Under the pieces are notes generated by a model. The model was not told the DNA's origin. It made no database searches and worked only from the letters and a program-made list of their open reading frames with translations. From Clostridia bacterium (lineage in GTDB: Bacteria > Bacillota > Clostridia > TANB77 > CAG-508), in NCBI GenBank assembly GCA_017934475.1, contig JAGBJN010000008.1, forward strand, positions 1-39,054: 39,054 nucleotides of DNA, in the 5' to 3' direction. Shown here one piece after another: positions 8,112-16,714 of the stretch. A program made the position numbers and the translations under genes. How positions within the stretch are numbered: position 1 is the first letter of the stretch; every line of letters begins with the position of its first letter.

Positions 8112-8558
8112 TTAATTATTTTCTAAAATATCAACTTCTTCAAAGTACATATATTTTATTTGCCCTGTAAGATTATGATATTCTTTTTTTGAACATTTAA
8201 ATGTTCTACTATTGTAATTTTTAACAAATTCCTCTGAACCAAGACTTGCTATTGCTTCCATTGGAAATACCTTATCTGATTCTAAAAATTTAATATCTAT
8301 ATTTATAGAATTTGTTTCATTTGCTATAAATGAACCTTTACTGTCCTTTTCTATTTCATTTTTTTCATTATAGTCTATTGCTTTATTTATTGTAGTCATT
8401 AAAGTTGATCCGACAATTTCTGATTCACATTTACTTTCAAATTCCCTATTTAGTTGCTTTGCCTGATTATCTAATTTAATATAACTAATAAAAAAGTATG
8501 AAATTATTGCAACTACAATAAGAAACAAAATAACTAAAGTAATATAATTTTTTTTCAT
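8112..8558 (-). CDS. single-pass membrane protein in the pilus locus, 148 aa
   Basis: Residues 5-26 form one membrane helix after MKKN, with the rest outside. It lacks the MENAS motif. Two cysteines flank the start of the exposed domain (near residues 43 and 122). No family is recognised. Its position among the MENAS pilins suggests a minor pilin or assembly factor. The ribosome binding site AAGGA supports the start. Confidence 0.65.
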   Translation of the reverse strand: MKKNYITLVILFLIVVAIISYFFISYIKLDNQAKQLNREFESKCESEIVGSTLMTTINKAIDYNEKNEIEKDSKGSFIANETNSINIDIKFLESDKVFPMEAIASLGSEEFVKNYNSRTFKCSKKEYHNLTGQIKYMYFEEVDILENN

Positions 8559-8636
8559 TTTTAAAACTATTCCTTTTTATTATAACATTAAAATAATTAT
8601 TATGCAATTGAAAAAACTACATTTTTTAACAAAAAT

Positions 8637-9200
8637 TTATATTTCTTCAAATACAACATAATAAACTCTATTAGTTTTATTACTAATACTATAATCTTTT
8701 AGTTTATAATATTTTGGACTACTATGTAATCCTTCATAATCAGAAGTAAATTCAAGTGAATTATTTTTTATAAATTCATTTTTTTGTTCTTCTGTCCATA
8801 ATTCCATATATTTTCCAGCTTTTGGACTAGTTTTAGCATTAATTTCGACCCTAACATACATCGTATTTTCTATGTCTTGTTTACTTGCGCCTATAGCAAA
8901 TGACACATCATTTTTTTCATTATTTGCTTTTGCCAAATTAGCAACAGAAATAATATCATGTATTGATACTCTAATTGGTCCATCATATAATGTATCTGTT
9001 TCCTCATCATATGTTCTAACATTTCCATAAAACTTAATAAAATTATTATTAAATTCAGCTATTTTTGTCTCACTTATTCTTTCAGCTGTATCTTTGCTAT
9101 AATTTGAGAACATTGTAAATAGAGCAGCACCAATAGATAATATTATTATACCAATTAAAACTTCTGCAGCCATTATTAGTGCTTTTGATGCATTCTCCAT
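8637..9200 (-). CDS. MENAS-type pilin-like protein 2, 187 aa
   Basis: Begins MENASKALIMAAEVLIGIII, the same N-terminus as its neighbours. The helix ends near residue 30 and is followed by KIAEFNNNFIKFYGN, matching the FN-aromatic pattern seen in proteins 1 and 3, then DIISVANLAKANN, which parallels LFSLANKIISYNN in protein 1. The C-terminal half is unique. AGGAGG six bases upstream of the ATG supports the start. It lies 12 bases after protein 1. It is a likely paralogue from tandem duplication of a pilin gene followed by divergence. Confidence 0.75.
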   Translation of the reverse strand: MENASKALIMAAEVLIGIIILSIGAALFTMFSNYSKDTAERISETKIAEFNNNFIKFYGNVRTYDEETDTLYDGPIRVSIHDIISVANLAKANNEKNDVSFAIGASKQDIENTMYVRVEINAKTSPKAGKYMELWTEEQKNEFIKNNSLEFTSDYEGLHSSPKYYKLKDYSISNKTNRVYYVVFEEI

Positions 9201-9212
9201 TTCAACCTCCTA

Positions 9213-9941
9213 TTATTTAAATTTTCCGTAATATTCCATATTTATTATTCTACCTGTTGCTTTTGAATAATGATTATTATCATCTAATACTATATACTTA
9301 AAAGCCGTTTCTTTGATTTTTGTAAAATCTGATTTATATATATTATATTGGTTTACTATTTCATCTAATTTATATGTAACACCTTTATATATAGTAATAT
9401 CTTTAAAATCCAATTTTTCCTTATCAATTGTTCTCATATTTGCAATTTCTTTTACTGTTTTTGTTATATAATTTCCCTTTTCATCCTTTACTGATTTTGA
9501 TTCAAAGGGAATTTTTGATATTTTATTTATTTTATCTTCTAAAAAATTATAATTTGCTATCCATTCACTCTCATTATAATATTCATCATGTGCATCTGCG
9601 CTAATTTGATTTTTTTTCTTAAAATATTTTTCTGTATCATTTAAATCTTGTTCTAATTTAATTTTTAAATGCATTTGTTCATATCCACTTTCTTTTATTT
9701 CTTCTTGATTATTATAACTAATTATTTTATTAGCTAATGAGAATAAATCTGTCCCATAGACATTCCTTTCATATACATCATATTGCTTATTAAATTCAAC
9801 TGTCTTCTCTGCCTCACTTAAGCCTTCCTCTGATGCTTTAAAACTACTAAAATTATTAAAAACTAAAACAACTAATGATACAACTATTATTGCCATTAAC
9901 ATTGAACCCGCCATTACAATTGCTCTTGATGCGTTTTCCAT
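9213..9941 (-). CDS. MENAS-type pilin-like protein 1, 242 aa
   Basis: Starts MENASRAIVMAGSMLMAIIV with a helix to about residue 28. It continues with KTVEFNKQYDVYERNVYG and LFSLANKIISYNN, the conserved post-helix pattern of this local family. It is larger than protein 3 because of a Lys/Glu-rich middle region. It begins 12 bases after the TadB/TadC-like gene, with a strong AGGGGGAAGG ribosome binding site, so it is very likely in the same operon. It is probably a minor pilin. No prepilin peptidase recognition site with a preceding Gly is present. Confidence 0.75.
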   Translation of the reverse strand: MENASRAIVMAGSMLMAIIVVSLVVLVFNNFSSFKASEEGLSEAEKTVEFNKQYDVYERNVYGTDLFSLANKIISYNNQEEIKESGYEQMHLKIKLEQDLNDTEKYFKKKNQISADAHDEYYNESEWIANYNFLEDKINKISKIPFESKSVKDEKGNYITKTVKEIANMRTIDKEKLDFKDITIYKGVTYKLDEIVNQYNIYKSDFTKIKETAFKYIVLDDNNHYSKATGRIINMEYYGKFK

Positions 9942-9953
9942 AATCCTTCCCCC

Positions 9954-12032
9954 TTACATTGCTGACATTTGGTCAAATGATGATGACATACTAGTTAATC
10001 CAATAAATACAAGTGGTATAATCAAGTATCCAACAAATAAAGCAATCATAGGTGTAAATCCTATTGCCTTACCTATTCTTCCTTTTCTAGCTATTAATCT
10101 TTCATTTGATTCTTTACGTTTTGCTTGATAATATTCTCTTTCAGTTTCTAGTTCATCAAATGCGTCTCTAATTGGTATTTTTTCAACAGCAACTTGAAGA
10201 CTTTCTACAATTCTAATAAATTGTGGATAATTTACATCTTGTTTCATTGCTTCTAAGGCTTCCCATGGACCACTTTCGTAGTCATTAACGCATTTGCTAA
10301 TAGGATCTCTAAATATATTTGAATATCTTTCAAGCCATTCTAGAATTATCTCAACATTAACCCTCTCAATTCTCATAAGCATAAGTATAATAGTTTGGAA
10401 TTGCATTACTTCATCTTCCATTTCTATTTGTCTCATTTTTGCTTGGAATTTTAACATTAATACTGGTTCTGCATAAGCAATTAAAGCAATTGCCATAGCA
10501 CCTAAAACTTCAACCCAACTTAAATATTCACTATTAACTACTTTTATTTTATCCATAATTCTTGCAGCAGCTGTTTTTCTTTGTTCATCAGTACTATTTA
10601 CATAGTCTTTATTTATTCTTCCTCTTTTCATTGCTTTTTCAATTTCATCTTGCTTTAAGTCTTGTTTATTTTTGTAATACTCAATATACTGATTATCCGA
10701 TTCTGTAAGCTGCATAGCAGTTTTATAATCCCTATCCGACAATTTTCCCATAACATTGTATGTTGTTGTTGGATCTGTATAAACATTTTGAATTGTTATA
10801 TTATGTAATTGCATAAAGAATAAAAATGAAAGTATAAATGCTGCTATACAAAGAGTAATTCTGTTTATATATAGCCACTCTATTTTATCCTTTGATGCTG
10901 CGTTTTTCATATCATTTTTTAATTTTCTTGCTTCTTTAGTACCTTCTTTTGGTATAAATAAATCAACAAACTTCTTTATTAATGGATTTTTATATAATTT
11001 AGCCTGCCAAGGATTTTCTGTATTTTTTGTATCCATATTCGTTGAACCATTATCTTTTAACTTTCTTGTTAATAAATAACATACAAAAGTTGCAATAAGT
11101 ATAAGAATTTGAACTATCATACCATTTTTTCCAAGATAGAAATCAGCAACGAAACTAAATTGATCTATTGCCCAATTCTTTATTGGTTCTAATGCAAGCA
11201 TAGGAACAACAGCTATAACAGCTAAACTTTGGAATACATAGTTTAACTTGTCCCTTTTTAATATTTCAAGTTGCATTTCTTGCGTAATATTATTTAAATT
11301 CTTTAAATATAAAGAAGCTCCATCTACTTTTCTATCACCAAATTCTTTTGTTAAATATGATACTCCAGCAAATTCTTTTAAATATGCATTTGGTGCAATA
11401 TCATAATATTTTTCAAGTTCTGATTCTGGATCATTTGAAATTAAAACTTCATATATCTTTTCTGCTTGTCTTGCCATTTCTGGGTTTTCATCATCTTGTG
11501 CTGTTTGATAAATAGCTTCTTCAACCATATTAAATTCATGATAAGCATGTCTTATTTCTGTAAAGAAATCTATTTGTTGTTTAAGCAAATTATTATCAAT
11601 TTTATCTACACTACCATCTAAAAGTGTATCTAATAAAAATACTTCAAATATAAGAAGAATTGTCATTAACAAAGTATTATTATGTGTTACATAGATTATT
11701 GCAATTGATAATGGAATAACAATTGCGATAGCTCTAGTTAATATCTTACTTGCTTGTAATCTTGTTAAATATTCATCATCTATATTTATTATTTCTATTC
11801 TTCGTCTTAATTTTAGTAAATATCTTTTTATAAAAGGTGTACGTAAGTAAAATACATATAATTTTTGATAAATTACTTCTGTATTAAAGCTTTTTCTTTT
11901 TGTTCCTTCTTGAAGTTGCCTTACATACTTGACATCTTCATTTTTTCGACGTATTAAAACATATGCAATAACGATTGCTATAAGTAAAGCTATAGATCCA
12001 ATTAATATGTATAATACTATCTGATTATTCAT
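9954..12032 (-). CDS. TadB/TadC-like inner membrane platform protein, fused, 692 aa
   Basis: Tad pili normally use two membrane proteins, TadB and TadC, each with a type II secretion F-like domain. Here one protein carries both halves. An N-terminal helix (residues 6-27) is followed by a first membrane/cytosolic unit (to about 340, with helices near 100-140 and 270-325). A second unit follows (about 390-690, with helices near 390-410, 515-530 and 660-685). The stretch ETEREYYQAKRKESNERLIARKGRIGKAIGF before the last helices is typical of the C-terminal end of such platform proteins. GGAGGTGG precedes the ATG. It lies between the TadA-like ATPase and the pilin genes, as expected for the assembly platform. 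The fusion assignment rests on length and repeated topology. Confidence 0.75.
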   Translation of the reverse strand: MNNQIVLYILIGSIALLIAIVIAYVLIRRKNEDVKYVRQLQEGTKRKSFNTEVIYQKLYVFYLRTPFIKRYLLKLRRRIEIINIDDEYLTRLQASKILTRAIAIVIPLSIAIIYVTHNNTLLMTILLIFEVFLLDTLLDGSVDKIDNNLLKQQIDFFTEIRHAYHEFNMVEEAIYQTAQDDENPEMARQAEKIYEVLISNDPESELEKYYDIAPNAYLKEFAGVSYLTKEFGDRKVDGASLYLKNLNNITQEMQLEILKRDKLNYVFQSLAVIAVVPMLALEPIKNWAIDQFSFVADFYLGKNGMIVQILILIATFVCYLLTRKLKDNGSTNMDTKNTENPWQAKLYKNPLIKKFVDLFIPKEGTKEARKLKNDMKNAASKDKIEWLYINRITLCIAAFILSFLFFMQLHNITIQNVYTDPTTTYNVMGKLSDRDYKTAMQLTESDNQYIEYYKNKQDLKQDEIEKAMKRGRINKDYVNSTDEQRKTAAARIMDKIKVVNSEYLSWVEVLGAMAIALIAYAEPVLMLKFQAKMRQIEMEDEVMQFQTIILMLMRIERVNVEIILEWLERYSNIFRDPISKCVNDYESGPWEALEAMKQDVNYPQFIRIVESLQVAVEKIPIRDAFDELETEREYYQAKRKESNERLIARKGRIGKAIGFTPMIALFVGYLIIPLVFIGLTSMSSSFDQMSAM

Positions 12033-12074
12033 TCTGCTTATTCCACCTCCACTAGTTTTATTTCTTTGAAGTAA

Positions 12075-12099
12075 AGGGTAGACAAATAGAGTCCACCCT
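12075..12099 (-). other. intercistronic hairpin between tadA-like and tadBC-like genes
   Basis: On the minus strand AGGGTGGAC pairs with GTCTACCCT (one G-U) around a seven-base loop. No long T run follows, so it may be an mRNA processing or stability element, or a weak terminator, rather than a full stop. Confidence 0.55.
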
Positions 12100-12106
12100 C
12101 TACAAA

Positions 12107-12946
12107 TTATTTTTTAATTACTTTTTTTACCTTTTTAGGTTTTTCTATTTCATTTTCTGGGAATCTAGATACCTTTGTTCCCCATTTGTCTTCAATAAAT
12201 TTTATGAAATCTTCTGCATCTGCATCATCCATATTTGTAAGCATTTGTCTTATATTATTATCTGTTATTCTGTTTGTTAAAACATAATTTCCATCATGAT
12301 ATTCTAATATATTTTTATAATGGAATGTTTCTCTGTTTGTTGATTTAGAGAAATAATATGTTGCATTATCCATGAATTTTTCCCATTTACCTTCCATAGT
12401 TTTTTCTGTTCTATGGTCAAATGTATATTCATTTTTATTTTCAACAGGAATACATTCTGTAATTCTTTCTACATATCTTTTTCCTCTAAAGTCTTTAACT
12501 AAATGTATATCAAAGTTTAAAACTTGTACAACTTGCTCTTCTGCTGTTTTTTCACTCTTGAATACACCAGCTCTTAACATTGAGTTACGTAGTGCTGTAA
12601 CTAAATCTGGGAATGTTTTAGCATGGTGAGTAAATAATGTGAACTTAGATGCAACCTGTGCAGATTGAATCATCCAAGATGCTACGGGGTCAGTTGCAAC
12701 CTCACCAATGATATTAACAGAACCATCAGTTTTCTTTTGAACGTCCAAACACTCTTGTCCAGAAATTGTTTCTGTTTCTCTCATTGAAAGGATGTTTCTT
12801 GTAGGATAAACCCTTCTTAAGTGAAGCTCGAATGCAGTTTCTGTAATACGAAGGTTCATTGTTTCATAAATATTTTCAATCATACCCATAAGCATTGTTG
12901 TTTTTCCGGCAACCTTGCTCACCAGTAATTGATATAATTCTTGCAC
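12107..12946 (-). CDS. TadA/CpaF-like ATPase, C-terminal part, out of frame with its N-terminal part
   Basis: This frame holds the rest of the ATPase domain. After GKTT it reads MLMGMIENIYETMN, then SMRETETISGQ (Walker-B-side acidic box), NIIGEVATDPVASWMIQSAQ, FTLFTHHAKTF (His box) and a conserved arginine region, ending in a lysine-rich tail. The ATG-like start at 12946 (MQELYQ) is a frame artefact: real homology begins at 12907, where GGA continues the Walker A Gly. No ribosome binding site is seen for an independent start. Joined with 12908-14060 the protein is about 650 residues. The T2SS-E family provides the energy for pilus assembly. Walker A is split exactly at this point, so without recoding neither half would be an active ATPase. 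Confidence 0.8.
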   Translation of the reverse strand: MQELYQLLVSKVAGKTTMLMGMIENIYETMNLRITETAFELHLRRVYPTRNILSMRETETISGQECLDVQKKTDGSVNIIGEVATDPVASWMIQSAQVASKFTLFTHHAKTFPDLVTALRNSMLRAGVFKSEKTAEEQVVQVLNFDIHLVKDFRGKRYVERITECIPVENKNEYTFDHRTEKTMEGKWEKFMDNATYYFSKSTNRETFHYKNILEYHDGNYVLTNRITDNNIRQMLTNMDDADAEDFIKFIEDKWGTKVSRFPENEIEKPKKVKKVIKK

Positions 12947-14060
12947 CTTTTACTAAATATTTTAATATTTGAATTGCATCTTCTGAACCAGGTTCTTGTT
13001 TAAACCATTGTTCCAATGTAGCCTTTTGAACATCGAATTTTCTTACGAAAAATGCCCAAGTTTCAGACATACTTGGTCTAACAACAACGACACGAGAACC
13101 ATCTTTCATTTCATTAATTTTATAACCATTTGTATCTGATAATTGTCCTGGATTGTTGTATTTATATATATTTTGACATACTCTCTTAAGTTCTGCTTCT
13201 GAACCAAAAGATAAGAATGCTAAACGTATAGATTTACCTCTAAACATTATCCAAATACTATCACAAGCTCTTGGAACTTTATGATCAGCTATTTGAGCTA
13301 AATAGTCTCCATCTGTTTGTGCAACTTGGCTTAAGAAACTTTCTGGTAATCCAGATACACCACCTGAAATACCATCAATATTCATATCTCTTACTTCATC
13401 TATACTACTATATCCTTTATAATGTTGATAAATTCTTTGAACAACAACATTTAATTTATCTTTAAATGTAAGAACAAAATCTTCTTTATCAAATATTTCA
13501 TTTATTTCATCATTAGTTATAACATATGATGGTTTTGTTTCACCATCTACATATTTTAATTTATCAAGTTCATATTTTTTAATTATTTCAGATAAAGCAT
13601 CATATCCAAATTCTTGTTTATACATATATAGTATTATTTCAAATTTATCTTGAGTTGTTAATAAAGATGGAACATCAAATGAAATGGCTGTTGAAATATT
13701 GATTTCTGTAACACCATATTCTTTTGATAAAATATCATATATTAATTCCTTAACATATTTTTTATCATTAACATCTCCATATGTACAACCTTTTAAAGCT
13801 TTCTTCAATTCATATTTCTTGTTCTTTCTTCTTTTTAATTCCTCTTCTGAAAGACCAATATCATATAAGTTGATTTTTGTTATTTCATCTAATCTCTTCT
13901 TAACAAATGCAGTCATTTTTTCAAGTGTATATGTTTTATCATCAACTTGAACTTGTTCTTCAACTTTAGCATCTTGCTTCTTTTTTAATTTATTCATTAA
14001 AAGCAATACTGCAACAACTATAACTGCTACAATTAATATTAAGTTGACAAAAAATGGCAT
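12876..14060 (-). CDS. TadA/CpaF-like ATPase, N-terminal part with membrane anchor, ends in a frameshift
   Basis: Residues 2-22 (FFVNLILIVAVIVVAVLLLM) form a membrane helix, unusual for this normally soluble ATPase family. A Lys/Glu-rich linker and the N-terminal domain follow. The segment SGLPESFLSQVAQ, then IWIMFRGKSIRLAFLSFGSE, GSRVVVVRPSMSE and KGARIISITGEQGC leads straight into the Walker A loop. At codon 385 the frame reads CGG, then nine more residues to TGA. Skipping the C at 12908 gives GEQGCGKTTM, a perfect Walker A. AAGGAG precedes the ATG. It lies between the TadZ-like and TadBC-like genes. Either the gene is inactivated, or the base is a sequence error, or the ribosome shifts here. 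Confidence 0.8.
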   Translation of the reverse strand: MPFFVNLILIVAVIVVAVLLLMNKLKKKQDAKVEEQVQVDDKTYTLEKMTAFVKKRLDEITKINLYDIGLSEEELKRRKNKKYELKKALKGCTYGDVNDKKYVKELIYDILSKEYGVTEINISTAISFDVPSLLTTQDKFEIILYMYKQEFGYDALSEIIKKYELDKLKYVDGETKPSYVITNDEINEIFDKEDFVLTFKDKLNVVVQRIYQHYKGYSSIDEVRDMNIDGISGGVSGLPESFLSQVAQTDGDYLAQIADHKVPRACDSIWIMFRGKSIRLAFLSFGSEAELKRVCQNIYKYNNPGQLSDTNGYKINEMKDGSRVVVVRPSMSETWAFFVRKFDVQKATLEQWFKQEPGSEDAIQILKYLVKGARIISITGEQGCRKNNNAYGYD

Positions 14061-14091
14061 TTTTAGGACTCCTTCCCTTTAATATTTTGTA

Positions 14092-14952
14092 CTAAATTTT
14101 AACTTGTAATTCTTTCAATTTATATATTAGTCCTTCAGTGAATCTTTTTAATTCTTCAATTAAAGTAGCATTTCTATCTTCAGGATCTACTTTTCTAATT
14201 CTTAAGAATAGTTCTGCAACTTTTCCTTCTGAACAACTTTCAAAGAACAAAGTATTATATGGAACACAAAATACTTCTCTTTTTTCACCAATATATCTTG
14301 ATACATTCTTTGTATTAAATTTAGAAAATTTATCATATCTTCCTATATTGTATACTATCTTTTTCTGTTTAAAAAATTCATTTTCTGATTTAAGATCATT
14401 TATTTTATTTAATATTTCCATTCTTTGAGTAATATTTACTATTATTACATCTGCCATTTCAAGAATTTTCTTTGAACTTTCTTCTGGCATTCTTCTTGAA
14501 ACATCAACAAAAACCACATCATAATCTCTATTTGCTACTTGAATTATATCTGGATATAATTCACAAATACTTCTATATTCTTCATATTCTTGAGTTTTTG
14601 GAGCACCTAAAACATCCAAGTGATCTTTAAAAACAACATTTGTATAACTTGAAACTATGCTATTTGACGTTTTATTACTATTAATAACTCTAACTAATCC
14701 TTCTACTCCAGATTCAAAGCTACTTTGTCTTAATTCTCCTGCTTGTTTGATGTCCTTAGAAATGCCTTTTAAAAAAGCATCCATTTTACTCATATCCCAG
14801 TAACTATGTTCAAGTGTTTGTTCCTTAAAATTTGCACTTACATTTAAAACACGATAATTATGTTCTATAGCCATATATGTTGAAAGTGCAACCATAGACA
14901 TTGTTTGTCCTGTTTCTTTTCCTTCATCACTCCAAAATGCAATTATAGCCAT
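14092..14952 (-). CDS. TadZ/CpaE-like MinD-family ATPase, 286 aa
   Basis: A ParA/MinD-type fold protein, as used by Tad systems to place the pilus at the membrane. The N-terminal loop WSDEGKETGQTMSMVAL follows the deviant Walker A pattern (K then GxT), though with changes from the usual KGGxGKT. The Walker B-like strand is YDVVFVDVSRRMPEE, followed by ADVIIVNITQRMEIL. The C-terminal segment contains FCVPYNTLFFESCSEGKVAEL, the pattern seen in CpaE-like proteins. It starts four bases after the stop of the preceding gene, with AAAGGAG overlapping that gene's end, so the two are probably translationally coupled. Confidence 0.75.
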   Translation of the reverse strand: MAIIAFWSDEGKETGQTMSMVALSTYMAIEHNYRVLNVSANFKEQTLEHSYWDMSKMDAFLKGISKDIKQAGELRQSSFESGVEGLVRVINSNKTSNSIVSSYTNVVFKDHLDVLGAPKTQEYEEYRSICELYPDIIQVANRDYDVVFVDVSRRMPEESSKKILEMADVIIVNITQRMEILNKINDLKSENEFFKQKKIVYNIGRYDKFSKFNTKNVSRYIGEKREVFCVPYNTLFFESCSEGKVAELFLRIRKVDPEDRNATLIEELKRFTEGLIYKLKELQVKI

Positions 14953-14956
14953 TTTT

Positions 14957-15658
14957 CTATACTCCTTTTTCTATCTTCTTAAACGCTTTTCTAACCAAGG
15001 CTTCTCCACCTTCATCTTCTTCTATTTTTCCACATACATACATTAAACCTTCTTTAAATTGATTGCTTAATCTTTTAAATTTAATCTTTGAAACTCTTTG
15101 GTTAGTATAAATTACTGTTTGATCTCCTACTTCAAATGGGAAATATATTATTTCATCCTCCCACTCAATTTTACTACCTAATGATAAGAAATTTAAATAA
15201 TCATTTTCTTCTTCTAATATATCTTTCGCAAATAAAACTTTAGTTGCTTTTACAGGATTTTTTACACTGCATATTGATTCTAGGCCTTTTTTTATAGAAT
15301 ACATATCAAAAGATGTAACAAAGAAATTTTTATCAAATTCTTCAATTTCAAAATTTTCTACTCCTTCAATTGTATCTATATCAATTAATGCGATATCATA
15401 TGGTAGTTCTGCCATATTAGGTAAAGCTAAATATTTTTTTAAACTACTAAAATCATCTATTCCTACTGCAATATCTATACCTTCAAATTCAGTAACATAT
15501 GTTCTTGAAGGCTTTATAGCAGGAACAATATATTTAGCTTTTTGGGTAAGAGTTGCATCTACTACTACAACTCTTTTCCCTAATTCTACCAAAATTTTTG
15601 CTATATATATAATAAAATCTATCTTATCATAAGCTCCGATGAACCCAATCTTTTTCAT
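14957..15658 (-). CDS. degenerate MinD/ParA-like protein of the pilus locus, 233 aa
   Basis: The strand-helix-strand pattern MKKIGFIGAYDKIDFIIYIAKIL, then KRVVVVDATLT and PYDIALIDIDTIEG, matches a MinD-like Rossmann fold. However, the P-loop lysine and Gly-Lys-Thr are absent (GAYDKIDF instead), so it probably does not hydrolyse ATP. It sits directly before a TadZ-like ATPase gene and overlaps its ribosome binding site. A regulatory or heterodimer partner role is inferred. AGGAGG supports the start. Confidence 0.65.
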   Translation of the reverse strand: MKKIGFIGAYDKIDFIIYIAKILVELGKRVVVVDATLTQKAKYIVPAIKPSRTYVTEFEGIDIAVGIDDFSSLKKYLALPNMAELPYDIALIDIDTIEGVENFEIEEFDKNFFVTSFDMYSIKKGLESICSVKNPVKATKVLFAKDILEEENDYLNFLSLGSKIEWEDEIIYFPFEVGDQTVIYTNQRVSKIKFKRLSNQFKEGLMYVCGKIEEDEGGEALVRKAFKKIEKGV

Positions 15659-15693
15659 TGTCTTCCTCCATTTATGAATTTATAATTTAAATA

Positions 15694-16605
15694 TTAATAT
15701 CCTCCAAGAGATTCTAAATATGAAGCTCTAGCTTCTTTTGCTCTTGTAATTTCTTCTTGTACTTTTGATTCAATATTATCAACTTTATCTTGAAGATATT
15801 GATATAAATCAGACTCAATTAAGTTTTGTCTAATATTTACATTAGAATTATATCTTGTAATTAAAGCAGTTTTTGCGTTTTGTTCTATATTTGGATTTGC
15901 ATTCATAGCTGCTTGTACTTCTGCTGATGGTACATATGTTGGTATTGTAGAAGTTTGTAATCCTGGTTCAACATATGTTGTAGCATATAATATAGAACCT
16001 TCATCAATATAAGCTTCTACAATAGCATTTGCCATTGCTTGAGTTTCTGCTTCATTCATTTTTACTTTCATTGTAGTAGCTGAATCTATTCCTTCAATTT
16101 GAGGTATATCAACTTGTTTCTTTGAAGCAACTACAAAATCAACACCATTTGATAATCTTAAACGAATATCAACATAATCTCCACTTTCCATTGTACTTGG
16201 AAGTACCACCATATTATATTCTTGGTTTCTTAAATCATTTGTAGTCACTTGATCAGTTGATGTAAACATTTCATCAGTAATTATAGTACCAGCTAATAAA
16301 TCAATTTTTGCTATTCTTGCTTTTTCTGACTCATCAAAAAAAGTAATAGAAGTATCTGCAGATACTACTGTTGAAGATATTTCTTTTTGTACAACTTTTT
16401 CTGTAGAAATTTCTTCTCCTGATTTTATATTTGTATTTAATACATATACTTTCTTAACCGCTGTTTCTTGTTTCTTCTTTTCTTGTTGTAAATTATTCAA
16501 TTGAATAAATAGGAACGCTATTATAGCACCTGTTACTAATAAAGTTCCAAAAATTCCTATTAAAAGATAATTGTTTGCTTTCCTTTGCATTGGATTCATT
16601 GCCAT
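15694..16605 (-). CDS. CpaB-like SAF-domain pilus assembly protein, 303 aa
   Basis: A membrane helix covers residues 14-34, followed by a SAF-type domain: KKVYVLNTNIKSGEEISTEKV and IAKIDLLAGTIITDEMF, then MESGDYVDIRLRLSNGVDFVV, the pattern of CpaB/RcpC. In Tad systems CpaB is an extracytoplasmic assembly factor. A long Ala/Glu-rich helical region ends the protein. AAGGAGG precedes the ATG by eight bases. It is the first gene of the locus, with a plausible promoter at 16650-16678. Gram-negative partners (secretin RcpA) are not expected and not seen. Confidence 0.8.
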   Translation of the reverse strand: MAMNPMQRKANNYLLIGIFGTLLVTGAIIAFLFIQLNNLQQEKKKQETAVKKVYVLNTNIKSGEEISTEKVVQKEISSTVVSADTSITFFDESEKARIAKIDLLAGTIITDEMFTSTDQVTTNDLRNQEYNMVVLPSTMESGDYVDIRLRLSNGVDFVVASKKQVDIPQIEGIDSATTMKVKMNEAETQAMANAIVEAYIDEGSILYATTYVEPGLQTSTIPTYVPSAEVQAAMNANPNIEQNAKTALITRYNSNVNIRQNLIESDLYQYLQDKVDNIESKVQEEITRAKEARASYLESLGGY

Positions 16606-16649
16606 TTTTATATTCCTCCTTAATTTGACAAAATATTATTACTTATTTC

Positions 16650-16678
16650 ATTGTACAATATTTTTATATCTAAAACAA
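16650..16678 (-). promoter_or_regulatory. likely promoter of the pilus operon
   Basis: On the minus strand TTGTTT (16673-16678) is 17 bases from TACAAT (16650-16655), about 45 bases before the cpaB-like start. Three TGTAAT[AT] elements lie upstream at 16715-16740. Confidence 0.45.
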
Positions 16679-16714
16679 CAAATTTTGCAAAGTGTCACAT
16701 AAACTTAAAACATC

